NCBI RefSeq assembly: GCF_000235365.1
Contig: NC_016452.1
Location: forward strand, 792,001-856,000
Origin: Eremothecium cymbalariae DBVPG#7215
Lineage: Eukaryota; Ascomycota; Saccharomycetes; Saccharomycetales; Saccharomycetaceae
Direction: 5' to 3'
Length of the DNA: 64,000 nt
A model generated the notes under the pieces. That model was not told the DNA's origin and made no database searches. It worked only from the letters and a program-made list of their open reading frames with translations. The position numbers were made by a program, and so were the translations under genes. This document shows positions 31,049 through 41,591 of the stretch, one piece after another. Within the stretch, counting starts at the first letter, position 1, and each line of letters begins with the position of its first letter.

Positions 31049-33748
31049 TCATGTGGAACCACCTTTGCGTAGCATGTCCATATGGAATAGTAATGTCCTA
31101 GCTCTCTCTCGTACGTTCAGATACTCGTCAAATGTTCTTTCATGAACAAGCTCGTAGAACCCCATCTTTTCTAGTTTACGATATCGAACCAAAGCAGGGT
31201 TTCTGCCGGTAGGAGAACTCATTGATAAACGGACAAAATCACCAGTTTCGTCCATTTCCATGCAGTCATCTTCGAATTCACGATCTGAATCATCGGAATA
31301 GGCAGTGGAGCCACCGGTTTCAAACTGGGCGGAACGAAGTTCTTCAGTTGGTCTTATGGAGGAATCGCTAGTAGGTGCTGTCGGGGTATAGTCGAACGGA
31401 GCAGTATGAGTGTAGTTGCTAAAGGAGGAGTTCCAGATGAGGTTAGTTAGCATCCATATACAACCTAATTTGGCATCTTCGTTATTGCAGAATCTTTCAT
31501 TATTAGAGTTTGATTCAGATAGAATTGTTTTAACAATTTCCAAAATTTCTTCCTGGTCTATGATCATATGTCTTTTGCTTTCGTTAATGACAGTAAAGTT
31601 CACAACAATGTGGATTACGGATACAAGTGTGCCCATTTGGTGGGGGTTCCTAGGATCAAGCGACCGTAGTTTGTGGCTCAAAAATTCGAAAAGGTACGTT
31701 GACCTCATGCTGTAACGCATTTCACCCTCTGAGGCAGGCGGTTCTTTGTCTCTGAAATGGTACAATAAGATGTTTATCACCTTCCTTGAATTGCATGTTA
31801 GGTTCCTAATTAATTGGAAACATTGTTCTTGGACAGCCCAATTTTTGTCATTTATATATTCTAGGATTGTATCCATAGGAATGACCTTTAATAAACCCAA
31901 CTTGTCTTGAGTGTTCGAGTTGTAAATCAAATGCTTTAACATCCACAAAACGTTGATCTTGACGGCACTAACGTTTTCTGATGGAAACCTCAGTTTATAC
32001 CGAGCATACTCTGGAGCACACTCTATTTGGTCGTTAAAAATAGGGTCCACTAAGATGTCGTGAGCCATTTGCAACACACCGTGTTTCACCATGTACACTT
32101 GCAGATTTGAAAATTCCATGGCAAAATTGGAAATTACTGCGAACACCATCGACAATATTTCCATTTCAGCAACTAGAAGTTCATCACTCGCAAATTCAGC
32201 GCGTTTCAACAAAAGGTATATTGTTTCAGCTAATTGCAGGAACTGCTCTCCCAATGTGGTCCTTCGCAACCTTGTCCGTAGGGAATTGACACTCCTAGAA
32301 AATGATCTTAACAAACTCACCCATTGTAGTGTCATCTTACTAGTGTAAAATGGTGGCATTACATCTTCTGGCTCTAACGACTTTTGGATCTTATCTGCAT
32401 TTAGTAAGAACATGTTTAGCAAATCTAAGTGTGTTTGCAAGGCGTGTTCTACATGCTGCATCAATTGATTATCTTCCAGTAACAATAGGCGACACTTTTC
32501 ATCATTTCGAGTAACCTGGGCAAAGAGCTTAAGGCAGGAGGTAATAGTGGATAAAGAAGCGGATGTCTGATAATCCAAAGACAAACACTTCACAAAAATT
32601 GTAATCAATCCATGTAATAAGTTCGTGCGATACAAAAACTCTATGATCTCATTATTCAGTGGATTTTGAGTGTTGTAAAAAGTCACTAATTCGGTGAGTG
32701 TCTCTAGCGGGTCAATCCACCAAGGAAGATCGTCGTAATTAACCAAATATACTAGATATGGCAACCATAGCTGGTGTGGCTGCATTGGCAACGTTTTCTT
32801 GGGATTAAAAAAGTAGGGTGTAACTAGAAACTGCACCGCACATGCCCTCAAGTTCGTGTTCTGGGATTTTAGGAGGCTGGAGATGAATAAAGTAAACGTC
32901 TGATTCAACCATAAACTATTCTTGATAGGATTTTTCTTAAAAGTCTCGATATACAATATCACAGACAGCCAGAATAAAGTCTCGTCCATGGGATTGCATA
33001 TTTGAACCGCTTGCGGTACACTCGTAAAAGGTAGTGGCTGACCCTTTTGAATACCTTTGTTTATCAACGGTCTATATCTTTCTTTCTGCGCCCTGGGGGA
33101 AAAGTTCATCTTTATAACATACTTGAATTCCAACTGGTATATATACCTTTCAACAATAGACAAAATGAGCGAATCCAAAGAACGTAACACGGCTTCAGAT
33201 GGCTCTATAATATCTTTGCCTTTGAACATTAACGTCATCAATTCAATGATCGTACGCACTGTAATTAAATTATGTTGCTCCGATAACCCGGCCCTGTCAT
33301 GGGATATATAATACACCAAAAGCTTTGGGAAATATTTAGGAATAACACTTTTCATATCAACATCTGAATTCTTATAATTAAATCCGCAGTTATTCAGACA
33401 TAAATTCAATAGTTCAACTGTCTTGTGGCATACCTCAATAGGAACTGTACCATCCAACTTGGCCGACTCAAGTATTTTTGTAGCAGTATACGCGTAAATG
33501 TAATCTAGCTCATTTCTAATATGCACTTCCAAGTTCATTAGACTAAGTAAAAGGTCTAAACTCCTAACCTTTAAATTAACATCTCCACTATCAACATTTA
33601 TTAGCCGATCAATCAACTCCCGATGATTAAGAAATATCTGTAGTTTACATGCTTGGTCTCCAACAATTTTGTGTTTCAAAGCTGACATATATTCTGAATC
33701 AAACAGAGCATGCTGCCCTAATATATTGACACTTCCAACGCGGACCAT
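31049..33748 (-). CDS. VID28: Vid28/Gid5, armadillo subunit of the GID ubiquitin ligase
   Basis: An 899-residue helical-repeat protein (921 in S. cerevisiae). The ATG is at 33748-33746; a TTG two codons earlier is not needed. Armadillo-like repeats run through most of the length (for example KINVLWMLKHLIYNS, WAVQEQCFQLIRNLTCNS, LGCIWMLTNLIWNSS). An acidic loop lies near the C-terminus. In the GID/CTLH complex this subunit docks the substrate receptor Gid4 to degrade gluconeogenic enzymes when glucose returns. Syntenic with YIL017C, beside SNL1. Confidence 0.93.
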   Translation of the reverse strand: MVRVGSVNILGQHALFDSEYMSALKHKIVGDQACKLQIFLNHRELIDRLINVDSGDVNLKVRSLDLLLSLMNLEVHIRNELDYIYAYTATKILESAKLDGTVPIEVCHKTVELLNLCLNNCGFNYKNSDVDMKSVIPKYFPKLLVYYISHDRAGLSEQHNLITVRTIIELMTLMFKGKDIIEPSEAVLRSLDSLILSIVERYIYQLEFKYVIKMNFSPRAQKERYRPLINKGIQKGQPLPFTSVPQAVQICNPMDETLFWLSVILYIETFKKNPIKNSLWLNQTFTLFISSLLKSQNTNLRACAVQFLVTPYFFNPKKTLPMQPHQLWLPYLVYLVNYDDLPWWIDPLETLTELVTFYNTQNPLNNEIIEFLYRTNLLHGLITIFVKCLSLDYQTSASLSTITSCLKLFAQVTRNDEKCRLLLLEDNQLMQHVEHALQTHLDLLNMFLLNADKIQKSLEPEDVMPPFYTSKMTLQWVSLLRSFSRSVNSLRTRLRRTTLGEQFLQLAETIYLLLKRAEFASDELLVAEMEILSMVFAVISNFAMEFSNLQVYMVKHGVLQMAHDILVDPIFNDQIECAPEYARYKLRFPSENVSAVKINVLWMLKHLIYNSNTQDKLGLLKVIPMDTILEYINDKNWAVQEQCFQLIRNLTCNSRKVINILLYHFRDKEPPASEGEMRYSMRSTYLFEFLSHKLRSLDPRNPHQMGTLVSVIHIVVNFTVINESKRHMIIDQEEILEIVKTILSESNSNNERFCNNEDAKLGCIWMLTNLIWNSSFSNYTHTAPFDYTPTAPTSDSSIRPTEELRSAQFETGGSTAYSDDSDREFEDDCMEMDETGDFVRLSMSSPTGRNPALVRYRKLEKMGFYELVHERTFDEYLNVRERARTLLFHMDMLRKGGST

Positions 33749-34162
33749 CCCCAATCAACAACTGATAACTACCAGATTTATTCTTCATCCTATATTTGTA
33801 ATCATAAACAGTTCAATAAACTGATATTCTAATATAAAAGCCCCTGCCCCTTGGGCCAAGAGGAGAGACATAACGTATAATGTGTGGGTTTTATCACGTG
33901 TTTTGGCACATTATCCATCGAAGTAGGATCAATTGATGTGTAATGTATAGTTAAAACGATGGTTTGAGACGTCTGTAGGGGGTTTATATCCGGGAATGTT
34001 GTGAAAGATGGGTACGATGTAGAATGATGTGCTACTTTACATGTTTCTCTTGGTGATGCTGAAAAGTTTGAATCCGAAGGAACACAAAATGGTACTTTAG
34101 ATAACACGATAATGGCAGTGTAGCAGGCTATTAGAGACCGACGGCGGCGGAAAGAGTAGGAT
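33749..34162. other. Divergent promoter VID28/SNL1
   Basis: ATCACGTGTT at 33893-33902 contains an E-box. No other feature. Confidence 0.45.
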
Positions 34163-34699
34163 ATGGATGGTATTTTAGATAAGCTAACCTCGTTTTATGG
34201 TGCTAGCAAGAAGGGAGCTCCCGAGGTGATGCAATTGTTGCATGAGTATACTAGTGGGTTGGTGACTGTTGCAGTTACTACAGCACTAGGGGCGTTACTG
34301 CTGGTGTATGTGGCAGGTAACAGGCGAGCGAAGGCTGGGAAGAGTAAATCTGCGAAGAAGGAGAGCAAGAAGAAGGGTGGTAAGCCGAAGGCTGTTAGGA
34401 AGGAGTGTTTGACGTTGGAGGAAGGTATAGAGGCTGTTCAGAGAAAGTTTGAAACGGAATACAAGGCTGGTTTGACGAAGCTTTTGGAGGATTTCGAGCC
34501 TGGAAATGAAAAGTATGAGTTTGAGTGCAGCTATTACAATGAAATGTTGTTGAAGTTATTAATAGAACTCGATGGTATTGAGTTGACTGAAGTCACTGGC
34601 GAAAGAAAGGACATGTTGAAGAAGAAAAGGAAGGCTGCTATTTTGACTATTCAGCAACAATTAAAGAAACTAGACAAGATCAGGACACAGCAAAGGTAA
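34163..34699 (+). CDS. SNL1: Snl1, membrane-anchored BAG-domain protein
   Basis: A 178-residue protein, ATG at 34163. One transmembrane helix (about residues 31-51, GLVTVAVTTALGALLLVYVAG) is followed by a very basic stretch. A C-terminal BAG domain follows (about 85-178; YNEMLLKLLIELDGIEL, ILTIQQQLKKLDKI). Snl1 sits in the ER and nuclear envelope, binds Hsp70 (Ssa) as a nucleotide exchange factor and associates with ribosomes. It is about 20 residues longer than S. cerevisiae Snl1. Syntenic with YIL016W. Confidence 0.93.
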   Translation: MDGILDKLTSFYGASKKGAPEVMQLLHEYTSGLVTVAVTTALGALLLVYVAGNRRAKAGKSKSAKKESKKKGGKPKAVRKECLTLEEGIEAVQRKFETEYKAGLTKLLEDFEPGNEKYEFECSYYNEMLLKLLIELDGIELTEVTGERKDMLKKKRKAAILTIQQQLKKLDKIRTQQR

Positions 34700-35654
34700 T
34701 AATGTATACTTATTCCTACTGAGATATTTTCACTACTAAGGCTGTGGTTGAATTTTTATGTTTCTGCTTTGCTTCCGTTTGTCAAGCAAAAGATGCTCGC
34801 ACCAACCATGCATCCATAGAAATATTATTTAGCGTCGTTTTCACCACCTACATCCAGATAAGTATTGTATATAATAAATTCTACATGTGTATAGACTTAG
34901 ATTATGGATTCCCCCTTCCCCCCATTCACAGTTTGTTTGGTCTGCGTTAGAGCTGGGTGGGTTTTCAATTGACTCTTCTTGAACTGCCATGTTAGAAACT
35001 ATTTTATGATTCACCTACATTTACATAATATGGAGATTTATCCTGCGTTTCGAAACTGTAACAAGCAGGAACGGCTATCGTGCCCTCCATAGATAATATC
35101 ATACTTCTTTTAATAACTTTTGCTGAAAGACATCACTACGGAACATTAGGGTGTATACATATTTTATTACTTGCGCCAAATAAATTGAGATTGTATCGAC
35201 GTACAATCTTCATTCTATTTTAAAATACTTTCTACCACAACTAAAATACTAAGTCACCATTAAGAAGATTGCTATCCGTCAACTCAATATATGTTACCTA
35301 TGCTATTAATGGACTTTATTCATGAACAAAAAACTACTTGTGCGTTGGAACAGCCCTAAGTAATCCGTCGTCACCAAAGTTTAACAGTAGAATTCAACTG
35401 CATCTCTCCCTTGTGGTCCGTAGCATGAAACATAGATTACATGATTATCCAACCCGTAGTTGTAGATGTATGGACTGTCTTGGGCGATCGATATTAATAA
35501 TGTTACAAACCGGCTTGTTATTACCTAATGTGGTAATTACAAAACCGACATTCTGAAATCTTGAAGATTATTCTTAGTTCTGTATATAAACTAAGTCTTA
35601 AATATACCTCAAGAAGTATACTACATGTGATACATCCATGAGGTCTGTCTCCCA
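34700..35654. other. Intergenic, SNL1 to BAR1
   Basis: This 955-base AT-rich gap has only short frames. Its right end carries the Mcm1-type operator listed separately. No RNA gene seen. Confidence 0.5.
35521..35536 (+). promoter_or_regulatory. Mcm1/alpha2-type operator upstream of BAR1
   Basis: TTACCTAATGTGGTAA is a near-palindromic Mcm1 box, continuing into an alpha2-like ATTACA. It lies 119-134 bases before the BAR1 ATG. BAR1 is an a-cell-specific gene in S. cerevisiae and has such an operator. Inference from motif and context. Confidence 0.55.
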
Positions 35655-37211
35655 ATGCTTTTAGTTATTCATAGTATGCTTTTCATTACGCTCCTTCTGT
35701 TTCCAAAGTTGGTGTTCGGCGGCCTGCTACATCCACAGGAATGGGATGACACATCAAATGACGGAGAAAAATGTTTCTCGATGGACCTTATTAATAATAA
35801 TGACCACTATTTAGCTGAGATTGAAGTAGGAACTCCCCCTCAGAAACTCAAAGTATTATTTGACACAGGTTCAGCTGATCTATGGTTCCAGAGTTCAGAT
35901 AATGAATACTGTGCTGCTTCCTATCCGCAAGGCGATAATAGTACCAACACTAACGATAATGAACAAAATATGGCTAGCTTCTGTTCATCTTCAAGGACAT
36001 ATAATTTTCAGCGTTCATCCACATTCACTCCTACAGGCTATAAATTTTTTATAGACTACGTGAATACATTTTCTCGTGGAATTTGGGCCAAGGATAGGTT
36101 AGTGATCGGTAACGCAGATGTTAGCGGCTTACAATTTGGAGTTTCCAATATATCCAACACAACTATTAATGGTATTCTAGGAGTTGGATACGAACGTTTA
36201 GAATCAGTTAAAGGTTATTCTGGTGCTCCGAACAGAACTTACCCTAATTTACCGATGTTACTAAAGGAAAGTGGTAAAATCGATAAAGTTGCATATTCTG
36301 TATTCCTGAACCATTTAAATTCAAATGTTTCAACGGTAACATTTGGTGGCGTCGATTCAGAAAAGTACACTGGGGATTTGTATAAATTTCCCTTAGTCAA
36401 CATTTACAAATCAATTCCTCGCCCTAGTAAATTTCATATCACTTTGCAGGCTCTAGAAGTTCACGGAAACTACTCATCTTTGAACAAGACTGTTTCAAAC
36501 ACACCATTACCTGCACTATTTGACACCGGAACCAATGGTATGGTAGTTCCGCCTAATGTTGCGGAAAACATTGCCTCCACTATACATGCAACTTTTGATG
36601 AGAAGTTTAGTCTTTATCTATTCGCCTGCCCTGCAGAAGAAGATGACACTAAGCTTGTGTTCGATTTCGGTGATATTCAGATCGAAGCTCCATTGGCCAA
36701 CTTTATTGTACCAGCTGCTGAACTAGGTACAGAGCAATGTGGTGTTGCCATAATACCTGAGGATGGAACTTTTACTCTTGGTATTCCTTTTTTGAGATCA
36801 ACGTACGTTGTGTACAACTTAGAAGATTACGAGGTAGCATTAGCGCAAGCTAATTGGAAATGGGATGGCAAATCAAAGATTACACCGATTATTAGTAATA
36901 TTCCAGGTGCTACTCAAGCTACAGCGACCCCATGGAATACTAATATGGAACAATCTACCGACAGCATTTCTTCGACGTTTGGAATAACTGATATTTCACC
37001 TTCTACTATGTATCCAACTGGAACTCAGACGACTACAATTTCCGATCATATCACAAAATACACAGTAGAGCCCCTACACTCACCTAATACATTAACTTTT
37101 ACAAATATTTCACCAACTTTAACCTCTCAAGTTTCTACAGTGTTTATCGTGACAACCACCGTAACAGCAACTACAACAATTACACTGTCGCATTGTCAGA
37201 AAAGAATATGA
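35655..37211 (+). CDS. BAR1: Secreted aspartyl protease, Bar1 (barrierpepsin) type
   Basis: A 518-residue pepsin-family protease. The signal peptide spans residues 1-22 (MLLVIHSMLFITLLLFPKLV). The catalytic aspartates are D70 in FDTGSADLW and D290 in FDTGTNGMV. Several N-glycosylation sequons are present and the tail is Ser/Thr-rich. No clear GPI-anchor signal ends the protein, which argues for secretion and against a yapsin. Bar1 cleaves alpha-factor outside a cells. The place next to SNL1 (YIL016W-YIL015W) supports BAR1 over other family members. Confidence 0.85.
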   Translation: MLLVIHSMLFITLLLFPKLVFGGLLHPQEWDDTSNDGEKCFSMDLINNNDHYLAEIEVGTPPQKLKVLFDTGSADLWFQSSDNEYCAASYPQGDNSTNTNDNEQNMASFCSSSRTYNFQRSSTFTPTGYKFFIDYVNTFSRGIWAKDRLVIGNADVSGLQFGVSNISNTTINGILGVGYERLESVKGYSGAPNRTYPNLPMLLKESGKIDKVAYSVFLNHLNSNVSTVTFGGVDSEKYTGDLYKFPLVNIYKSIPRPSKFHITLQALEVHGNYSSLNKTVSNTPLPALFDTGTNGMVVPPNVAENIASTIHATFDEKFSLYLFACPAEEDDTKLVFDFGDIQIEAPLANFIVPAAELGTEQCGVAIIPEDGTFTLGIPFLRSTYVVYNLEDYEVALAQANWKWDGKSKITPIISNIPGATQATATPWNTNMEQSTDSISSTFGITDISPSTMYPTGTQTTTISDHITKYTVEPLHSPNTLTFTNISPTLTSQVSTVFIVTTTVTATTTITLSHCQKRI

Positions 37212-37538
37212 TCCTAACTTATATATATAAGTTTAAACTAAACTAATAGTTGGTTATATAGTCTGGAACTATATAAATTATCAAAATTTTGTATCTATAC
37301 TGAAAACTACTTTATTTTAAAATCGTTTCATGAGTCCAGGCGCTGGCTTGGCATTCTTTATTACATAAGCTTATTTTTCTAAAATCCATTTTAGTAAGTT
37401 TGAAAAATTCTTGTAATGTATGCATTATAACCAACAATTGCACACCAAAATTAAGTATATTAATTTGATCTCGTTGGAAACTCAAATTAACTTCATGCTG
37501 AATTCATAGTAGCTACATCATCTACAGAAAACGGCAAA
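37212..37538. other. Intergenic, BAR1 to RIB5
   Basis: This 327-base AT-rich gap shows no motif I can assign. Confidence 0.4.
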
Positions 37539-38240
37539 ATGTTTACTGGTCTTGTGGAGCTCATAGGAACTGTAGTGGAGTATAAGGAACAAGATGCTAC
37601 GGAAATGAATGCGAAAGGCGTAGTAGTAACAATTAAGGATGCTGCGCCAATTCTTTCGGACTGTCACATCGGTGATTCTATTGCATGCAATGGTATTTGT
37701 TTGTCAGTAATCCAATTTGATAGTGATAGTATAAAGGTTGGCGTATCTCCAGAAACAATTAAAAGGACGGAAATTAGTTTCTGGAAACCTGGTATGAAGG
37801 TTAATTTAGAACGTGCGGTTTCTCATGATGTTAGGTTCGGTGGTCACTATGTTCAAGGTCATGTTGATACAGTAGCTGAGCTTGTCTCCAAGACCCCAGA
37901 AGATGATTCTATTGTGTTTGGGTTCAAGCTTAGGGACATTGAATACGCGAAGTATATTGTGGAGAAAGGATATGTCGCTGTAGATGGAACTTCATTAACT
38001 GTAACCAAAGTCGAAAATGACACTTTTTACATTTCAATGATTGCACACACTCAAAATCATGTTGCAATTCCGTTGAAGAGCGTAGGCGATCTTGTTAATA
38101 TTGAAGTAGACATAACTGGGAAAGTTATTGAGAAACAGGTCTTACAACATTTGGAAACTCAGTTAGGGAACCAAGGATCTGCTCTACACAACGTTATTGC
38201 CAAAATAGTCGATGCGAAGGTGAAAGAGTATTTGAAATGA
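37539..38240 (+). CDS. RIB5: Rib5, riboflavin synthase
   Basis: A 233-residue protein (238 in S. cerevisiae) opening with the hallmark MFTGLVELIG. Two similar lumazine-binding beta-barrel domains follow (about 1-100 and 101-205; the second contains GGHYVQGHVD and VDGTSLTV). It dismutates two 6,7-dimethyl-8-ribityllumazine molecules to riboflavin and a pyrimidine. A charged C-terminal helix follows. YBR256C homologue; it converges with SQT1. Confidence 0.96.
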   Translation: MFTGLVELIGTVVEYKEQDATEMNAKGVVVTIKDAAPILSDCHIGDSIACNGICLSVIQFDSDSIKVGVSPETIKRTEISFWKPGMKVNLERAVSHDVRFGGHYVQGHVDTVAELVSKTPEDDSIVFGFKLRDIEYAKYIVEKGYVAVDGTSLTVTKVENDTFYISMIAHTQNHVAIPLKSVGDLVNIEVDITGKVIEKQVLQHLETQLGNQGSALHNVIAKIVDAKVKEYLK

Positions 38241-38324
38241 AAGAATTTTAGACTACTACATTGTATGTACGTTTTATATCGTTTTTGTTTTCTAGTGGTA
38301 ATGTGTATATTAATATATAAATCG

Positions 38325-38326
38325 AG

Positions 38327-38357
<31 letters not shown>

Positions 38358-38372
38358 ATGTATGTATGGAAA
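38325..38372. repeat. TA/TG microsatellite
   Basis: A simple (TA)n run followed by TG and TATG repeats in the RIB5-SQT1 convergent gap. Similar tracts lie at about 511-560 and 61725-61782. Confidence 0.85.
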
Positions 38373-38391
38373 CACCCTAGTTAAGAGCATA

Positions 38392-39648
38392 CTAAATTCC
38401 AGGCAACTGGAATACTAATGATACACCTTCATCACCAGCGGTAATCAACTTCTTACCTTGTTCGATCAAAACAAAATCGAGAACACCCATATTGTGTCCG
38501 ACGCATACATAGACCTCCTGACCAGTTCTGGCGTCAAATTGGTAAACCTTGCCATTTATACATGAAGCAAAGATGTTATGACCTGTAGATTCTTCAAACT
38601 GCAATTTTGTCACAGAATCCTCAAGAACAAACTTATGTCTCAGCCTCCAAGTCTTGGTATCATACATCAAGATATCACCTGAAACCAACCCAATAGCCAT
38701 CCAATTCGTTTTTGAAGACCAGGAAATAGATTCTATGGAAGCATCTAATTCCTCTTGGTCCTCCTTCAACTCTACTACAGTTGTTAGATTCAACATAGCA
38801 CCAGTTATCGCGTTGAACACCACCATAATACCATTGTTAGACCCGCAGGCAGCAATAGGTGTTCCTTGGTTCATATGAGATGGCGCACATGAAAGATTCA
38901 CCCATCCAGCCTCAAAACCCTTGAGTTCCGACGAAGAAATCTTAAACATCGATTGACCAGTATGACAATTCCAACCAACAATAGTACTGTCTAAAGAACA
39001 TGTAACTAGAACTAAGCTGTCGTCCTCTTCATCACCAACATCCAAAAATTCCCCCATCGTACATTCTTGAGAGTGTAAATACCCACTCATCAAATGCACC
39101 AAAGATTTACTTTCCTCATCGATCTGATAACACCACACTGACCCATCAATAGATCCAAAGGCAAAGTAGCCCTTCTTCCAAGGATGTACTTTCAACCACA
39201 CAATCTCATCAACCTCTTGTAGTTCCTCAAAAAGAACCCACTTTTGCCCTCCTTTACTAGATCTATGTACTAAAACCTTCCCATTCATATCCGCTGTCAC
39301 TAAATATTCACCATCCACAGTAAACCCCACCCCAATCACGGACTCGCTGTGTTTAATACACCCTGCCTCCTTAGGAGGCTCGCTATGTGAAGTCCACAGA
39401 TAAGCAACATTATCTCCACCACCACTAACAACCAATGGCAGCCGAGGATGGTGCCCAACTACAAACACTGAATCCTCATGCTTATCAAAATATGTCCTAG
39501 AATTATTAGACATATCCACTTCCAAAATATTATCTTCATCCTCCATGCTATCTACCCCAACAACCTCCTGTTCAATCTCATTCGCAGAGATAAATTCCTC
39601 GTTAGGAACCTCTTCCAAATCCTCACTGTTAGGCAAATTATGTTCCAT
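38392..39648 (-). CDS. SQT1: Sqt1, WD40 chaperone of ribosomal protein uL16
   Basis: A 418-residue WD-repeat protein (431 in S. cerevisiae). Its start is the ATG at 39648-39646; the GTG two codons earlier is not used. An acidic N-terminal tail is followed by about eight WD40 blades (HEDSVFVVGHHPRLPLVVSGG, KLITAGDEGVSLVF). Sqt1 captures nascent Rpl10/uL16 and delivers it to the 60S subunit. YIR012W homologue, back to back with STS1 (YIR011C). Confidence 0.95.
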   Translation of the reverse strand: MEHNLPNSEDLEEVPNEEFISANEIEQEVVGVDSMEDEDNILEVDMSNNSRTYFDKHEDSVFVVGHHPRLPLVVSGGGDNVAYLWTSHSEPPKEAGCIKHSESVIGVGFTVDGEYLVTADMNGKVLVHRSSKGGQKWVLFEELQEVDEIVWLKVHPWKKGYFAFGSIDGSVWCYQIDEESKSLVHLMSGYLHSQECTMGEFLDVGDEEDDSLVLVTCSLDSTIVGWNCHTGQSMFKISSSELKGFEAGWVNLSCAPSHMNQGTPIAACGSNNGIMVVFNAITGAMLNLTTVVELKEDQEELDASIESISWSSKTNWMAIGLVSGDILMYDTKTWRLRHKFVLEDSVTKLQFEESTGHNIFASCINGKVYQFDARTGQEVYVCVGHNMGVLDFVLIEQGKKLITAGDEGVSLVFQLPGI

Positions 39649-40166
39649 TTCCACTATGTATCAAATCAAATGTCCTTCGGATAACCTTAAATTACTGCTT
39701 TGTAGCCTCCTATCAATCTCCAGGTTGCCAATCACCAGGTTTTCGTCTTCGTCATCACCATTATATAGCACATCTCATCCAACTTCCAAATTTTTTTTCA
39801 TGCTGTGAAAAAGAAACTTGATACTTTTTAAAAGACAAACGACACATTAACCACAACTACAACAACAAGCACGATTAACACGGTTATATCCCTTCATAAA
39901 GTGCATACTTTGGGTTTGAATAGGTTTAATCCAAGTTGGTAAAGTGCTAGGAAGCTTTAACAACATTCACGTGACATAAATCCATTCCAAGAAGCAATTT
40001 TGCCGTGGTGTATATTTGTTGGTGGAATCCTTCTAATAGAAGATATATCAGAACAAAGGAAAGTAGTGAGTTGTTCGATCATCAGAATATATAGAAATAG
40101 TGCTATAAGGTGCTTTGGTGTATTAAGGAGCCTTCCCTGTATTGGAATATATTACGAGGATATAGC
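39649..40166. promoter_or_regulatory. Divergent promoter SQT1/STS1
   Basis: TCACGTGA at 39967-39974 lies 200 bases before the STS1 ATG. The STS1 frame is open back to 40110 without an ATG. Confidence 0.45.
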
Positions 40167-41201
40167 ATGAACCATTCAGTTGGGTTTGATTGGGGTTTTA
40201 AAACTAAAGATGGAGAGCATAATGGTGGTAGTTGCAGCGGCGGATTGGGAGCTTCTGCCATAACGACCCCCAACAACCAGCATACAGGTAGTCATTTTGT
40301 ACATACGAACTATAGGGTTGGTAAGGCTAAGTTAAAGAGGCGTTTGACAGCGGAAGATGGGTTCGGTAATGGAGTTGGAGGGGGTAATAATGCTCATGTA
40401 GGCGGGGTTAGTGGGGGGTCATGTCAAGGTTATCGCAGGGTGTCGAAGCGGAAAGCTGTTCATTACAACCTGATTCAGGGGCAACCGCTTCCTATTCCTA
40501 GGGCGATAGAGATGATGGATAAAGAGACGTTGGAGTCTATGTTACTACGGCTTATTAATCTACACCCTGAGATACAGGATTCGTTGGCGTCTATTCATCC
40601 GCTGTCACATGATATGGACAAGTATACAGCTTTGTTGGAGAAAAAGATGGGAGCGGTATATGATCACATTCCGTATTCTAAATATGGCCATACTTTGAAT
40701 GACTATGCATTTGTCAGAATGAAGCCTTCGCTTTTAGAGTTTTTGAATTGTTTGATAGATTGTCTTTTAGATTCTATCCCACCAAGATCCACAAATTTGC
40801 TACAATCTTTTAAATTTGCTAAATACGTTACAGGGCTTTTGGCGCAGTTGCCTCAGTTTGCAACAGAATCTAATAACTACTATAAGAACATCTGTTATGA
40901 ACAAGTTTCAGAGATTTGGAACACGTTGATTAAGCATGCTTCCTCTGGTATCAACTTTTTGTCGACGAAGCCAAGTCTTTTGCATTACTTACACGAATTA
41001 AAACAGTTTAACGAACAATCTAAGGGTAAGTTCGAAGCACCGTTGCAATTGTTTTTCTCAATAATGGATGATGGCTGCACTCCAACAACAACTGCTGCTG
41101 CTGCCGCCGCCGCCGCCGCCGATTCAGGATCTGCAGCTGATGAACTCGGGAACGGTAAAAAGAATATCGAACAATTCGGTATTTGGAATAACGTTGCTTG
41201 A
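40167..41201 (+). CDS. STS1: Sts1/Cut8, nuclear proteasome tether
   Basis: A 344-residue protein from the ATG at 40167 (MNHSVGFDWGFK; S. cerevisiae Sts1 begins MMGFEWGFK). The Gly/Asn-rich N-terminus contains a basic patch like a nuclear signal, then GQPLPIPRAIEMM, and a helical Cut8 core (YAFVRMKPSLLEFLNCLIDCLLD). A run of about ten Ala near the C-terminus is encoded by GCT/GCC repeats at about 41091-41120. Sts1 targets proteasomes to the nucleus. YIR011C homologue. Confidence 0.93.
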   Translation: MNHSVGFDWGFKTKDGEHNGGSCSGGLGASAITTPNNQHTGSHFVHTNYRVGKAKLKRRLTAEDGFGNGVGGGNNAHVGGVSGGSCQGYRRVSKRKAVHYNLIQGQPLPIPRAIEMMDKETLESMLLRLINLHPEIQDSLASIHPLSHDMDKYTALLEKKMGAVYDHIPYSKYGHTLNDYAFVRMKPSLLEFLNCLIDCLLDSIPPRSTNLLQSFKFAKYVTGLLAQLPQFATESNNYYKNICYEQVSEIWNTLIKHASSGINFLSTKPSLLHYLHELKQFNEQSKGKFEAPLQLFFSIMDDGCTPTTTAAAAAAAAADSGSAADELGNGKKNIEQFGIWNNVA

Positions 41202-41591
41202 CGTACATCTCTCCTTCGCCCATCAAGGGACAATTTTACATCTACTTTCTAGCAGGATAGGAGAACCGAATCTCATACATACTACTTACTTACTGCCTAT
41301 TATAACACACCTAATCAATTTTCATGGTTGATTTTTTTTATAAAATTTACCAATTATATTGAATTTTACATCGTACTCTGCTTTCTATCTTGCTGAAGAT
41401 GTGTCATCTTGATCATCATCTTGCCTTGATCATCATCTTGCCTTGTTACATTGATATGATTGGTACGTTGAGCTGAAAGTTAGCATTTTTAAGCCCGGTT
41501 CCGCTACTAGCAAAATTGACTTCCTCCTTACCTCAAACAAAACAACTTTAAAAAGTTGAGTTTATTTCAGTATAGTGGTTGTGTTTACTAA
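41202..41591. other. Intergenic, STS1 to RCF3, with short tandem repeat
   Basis: The 17-base unit CTTGATCATCATCTTGC occurs twice in tandem (41408-41424 and 41425-41441) plus a partial third copy. Nothing else seen. Confidence 0.7.
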
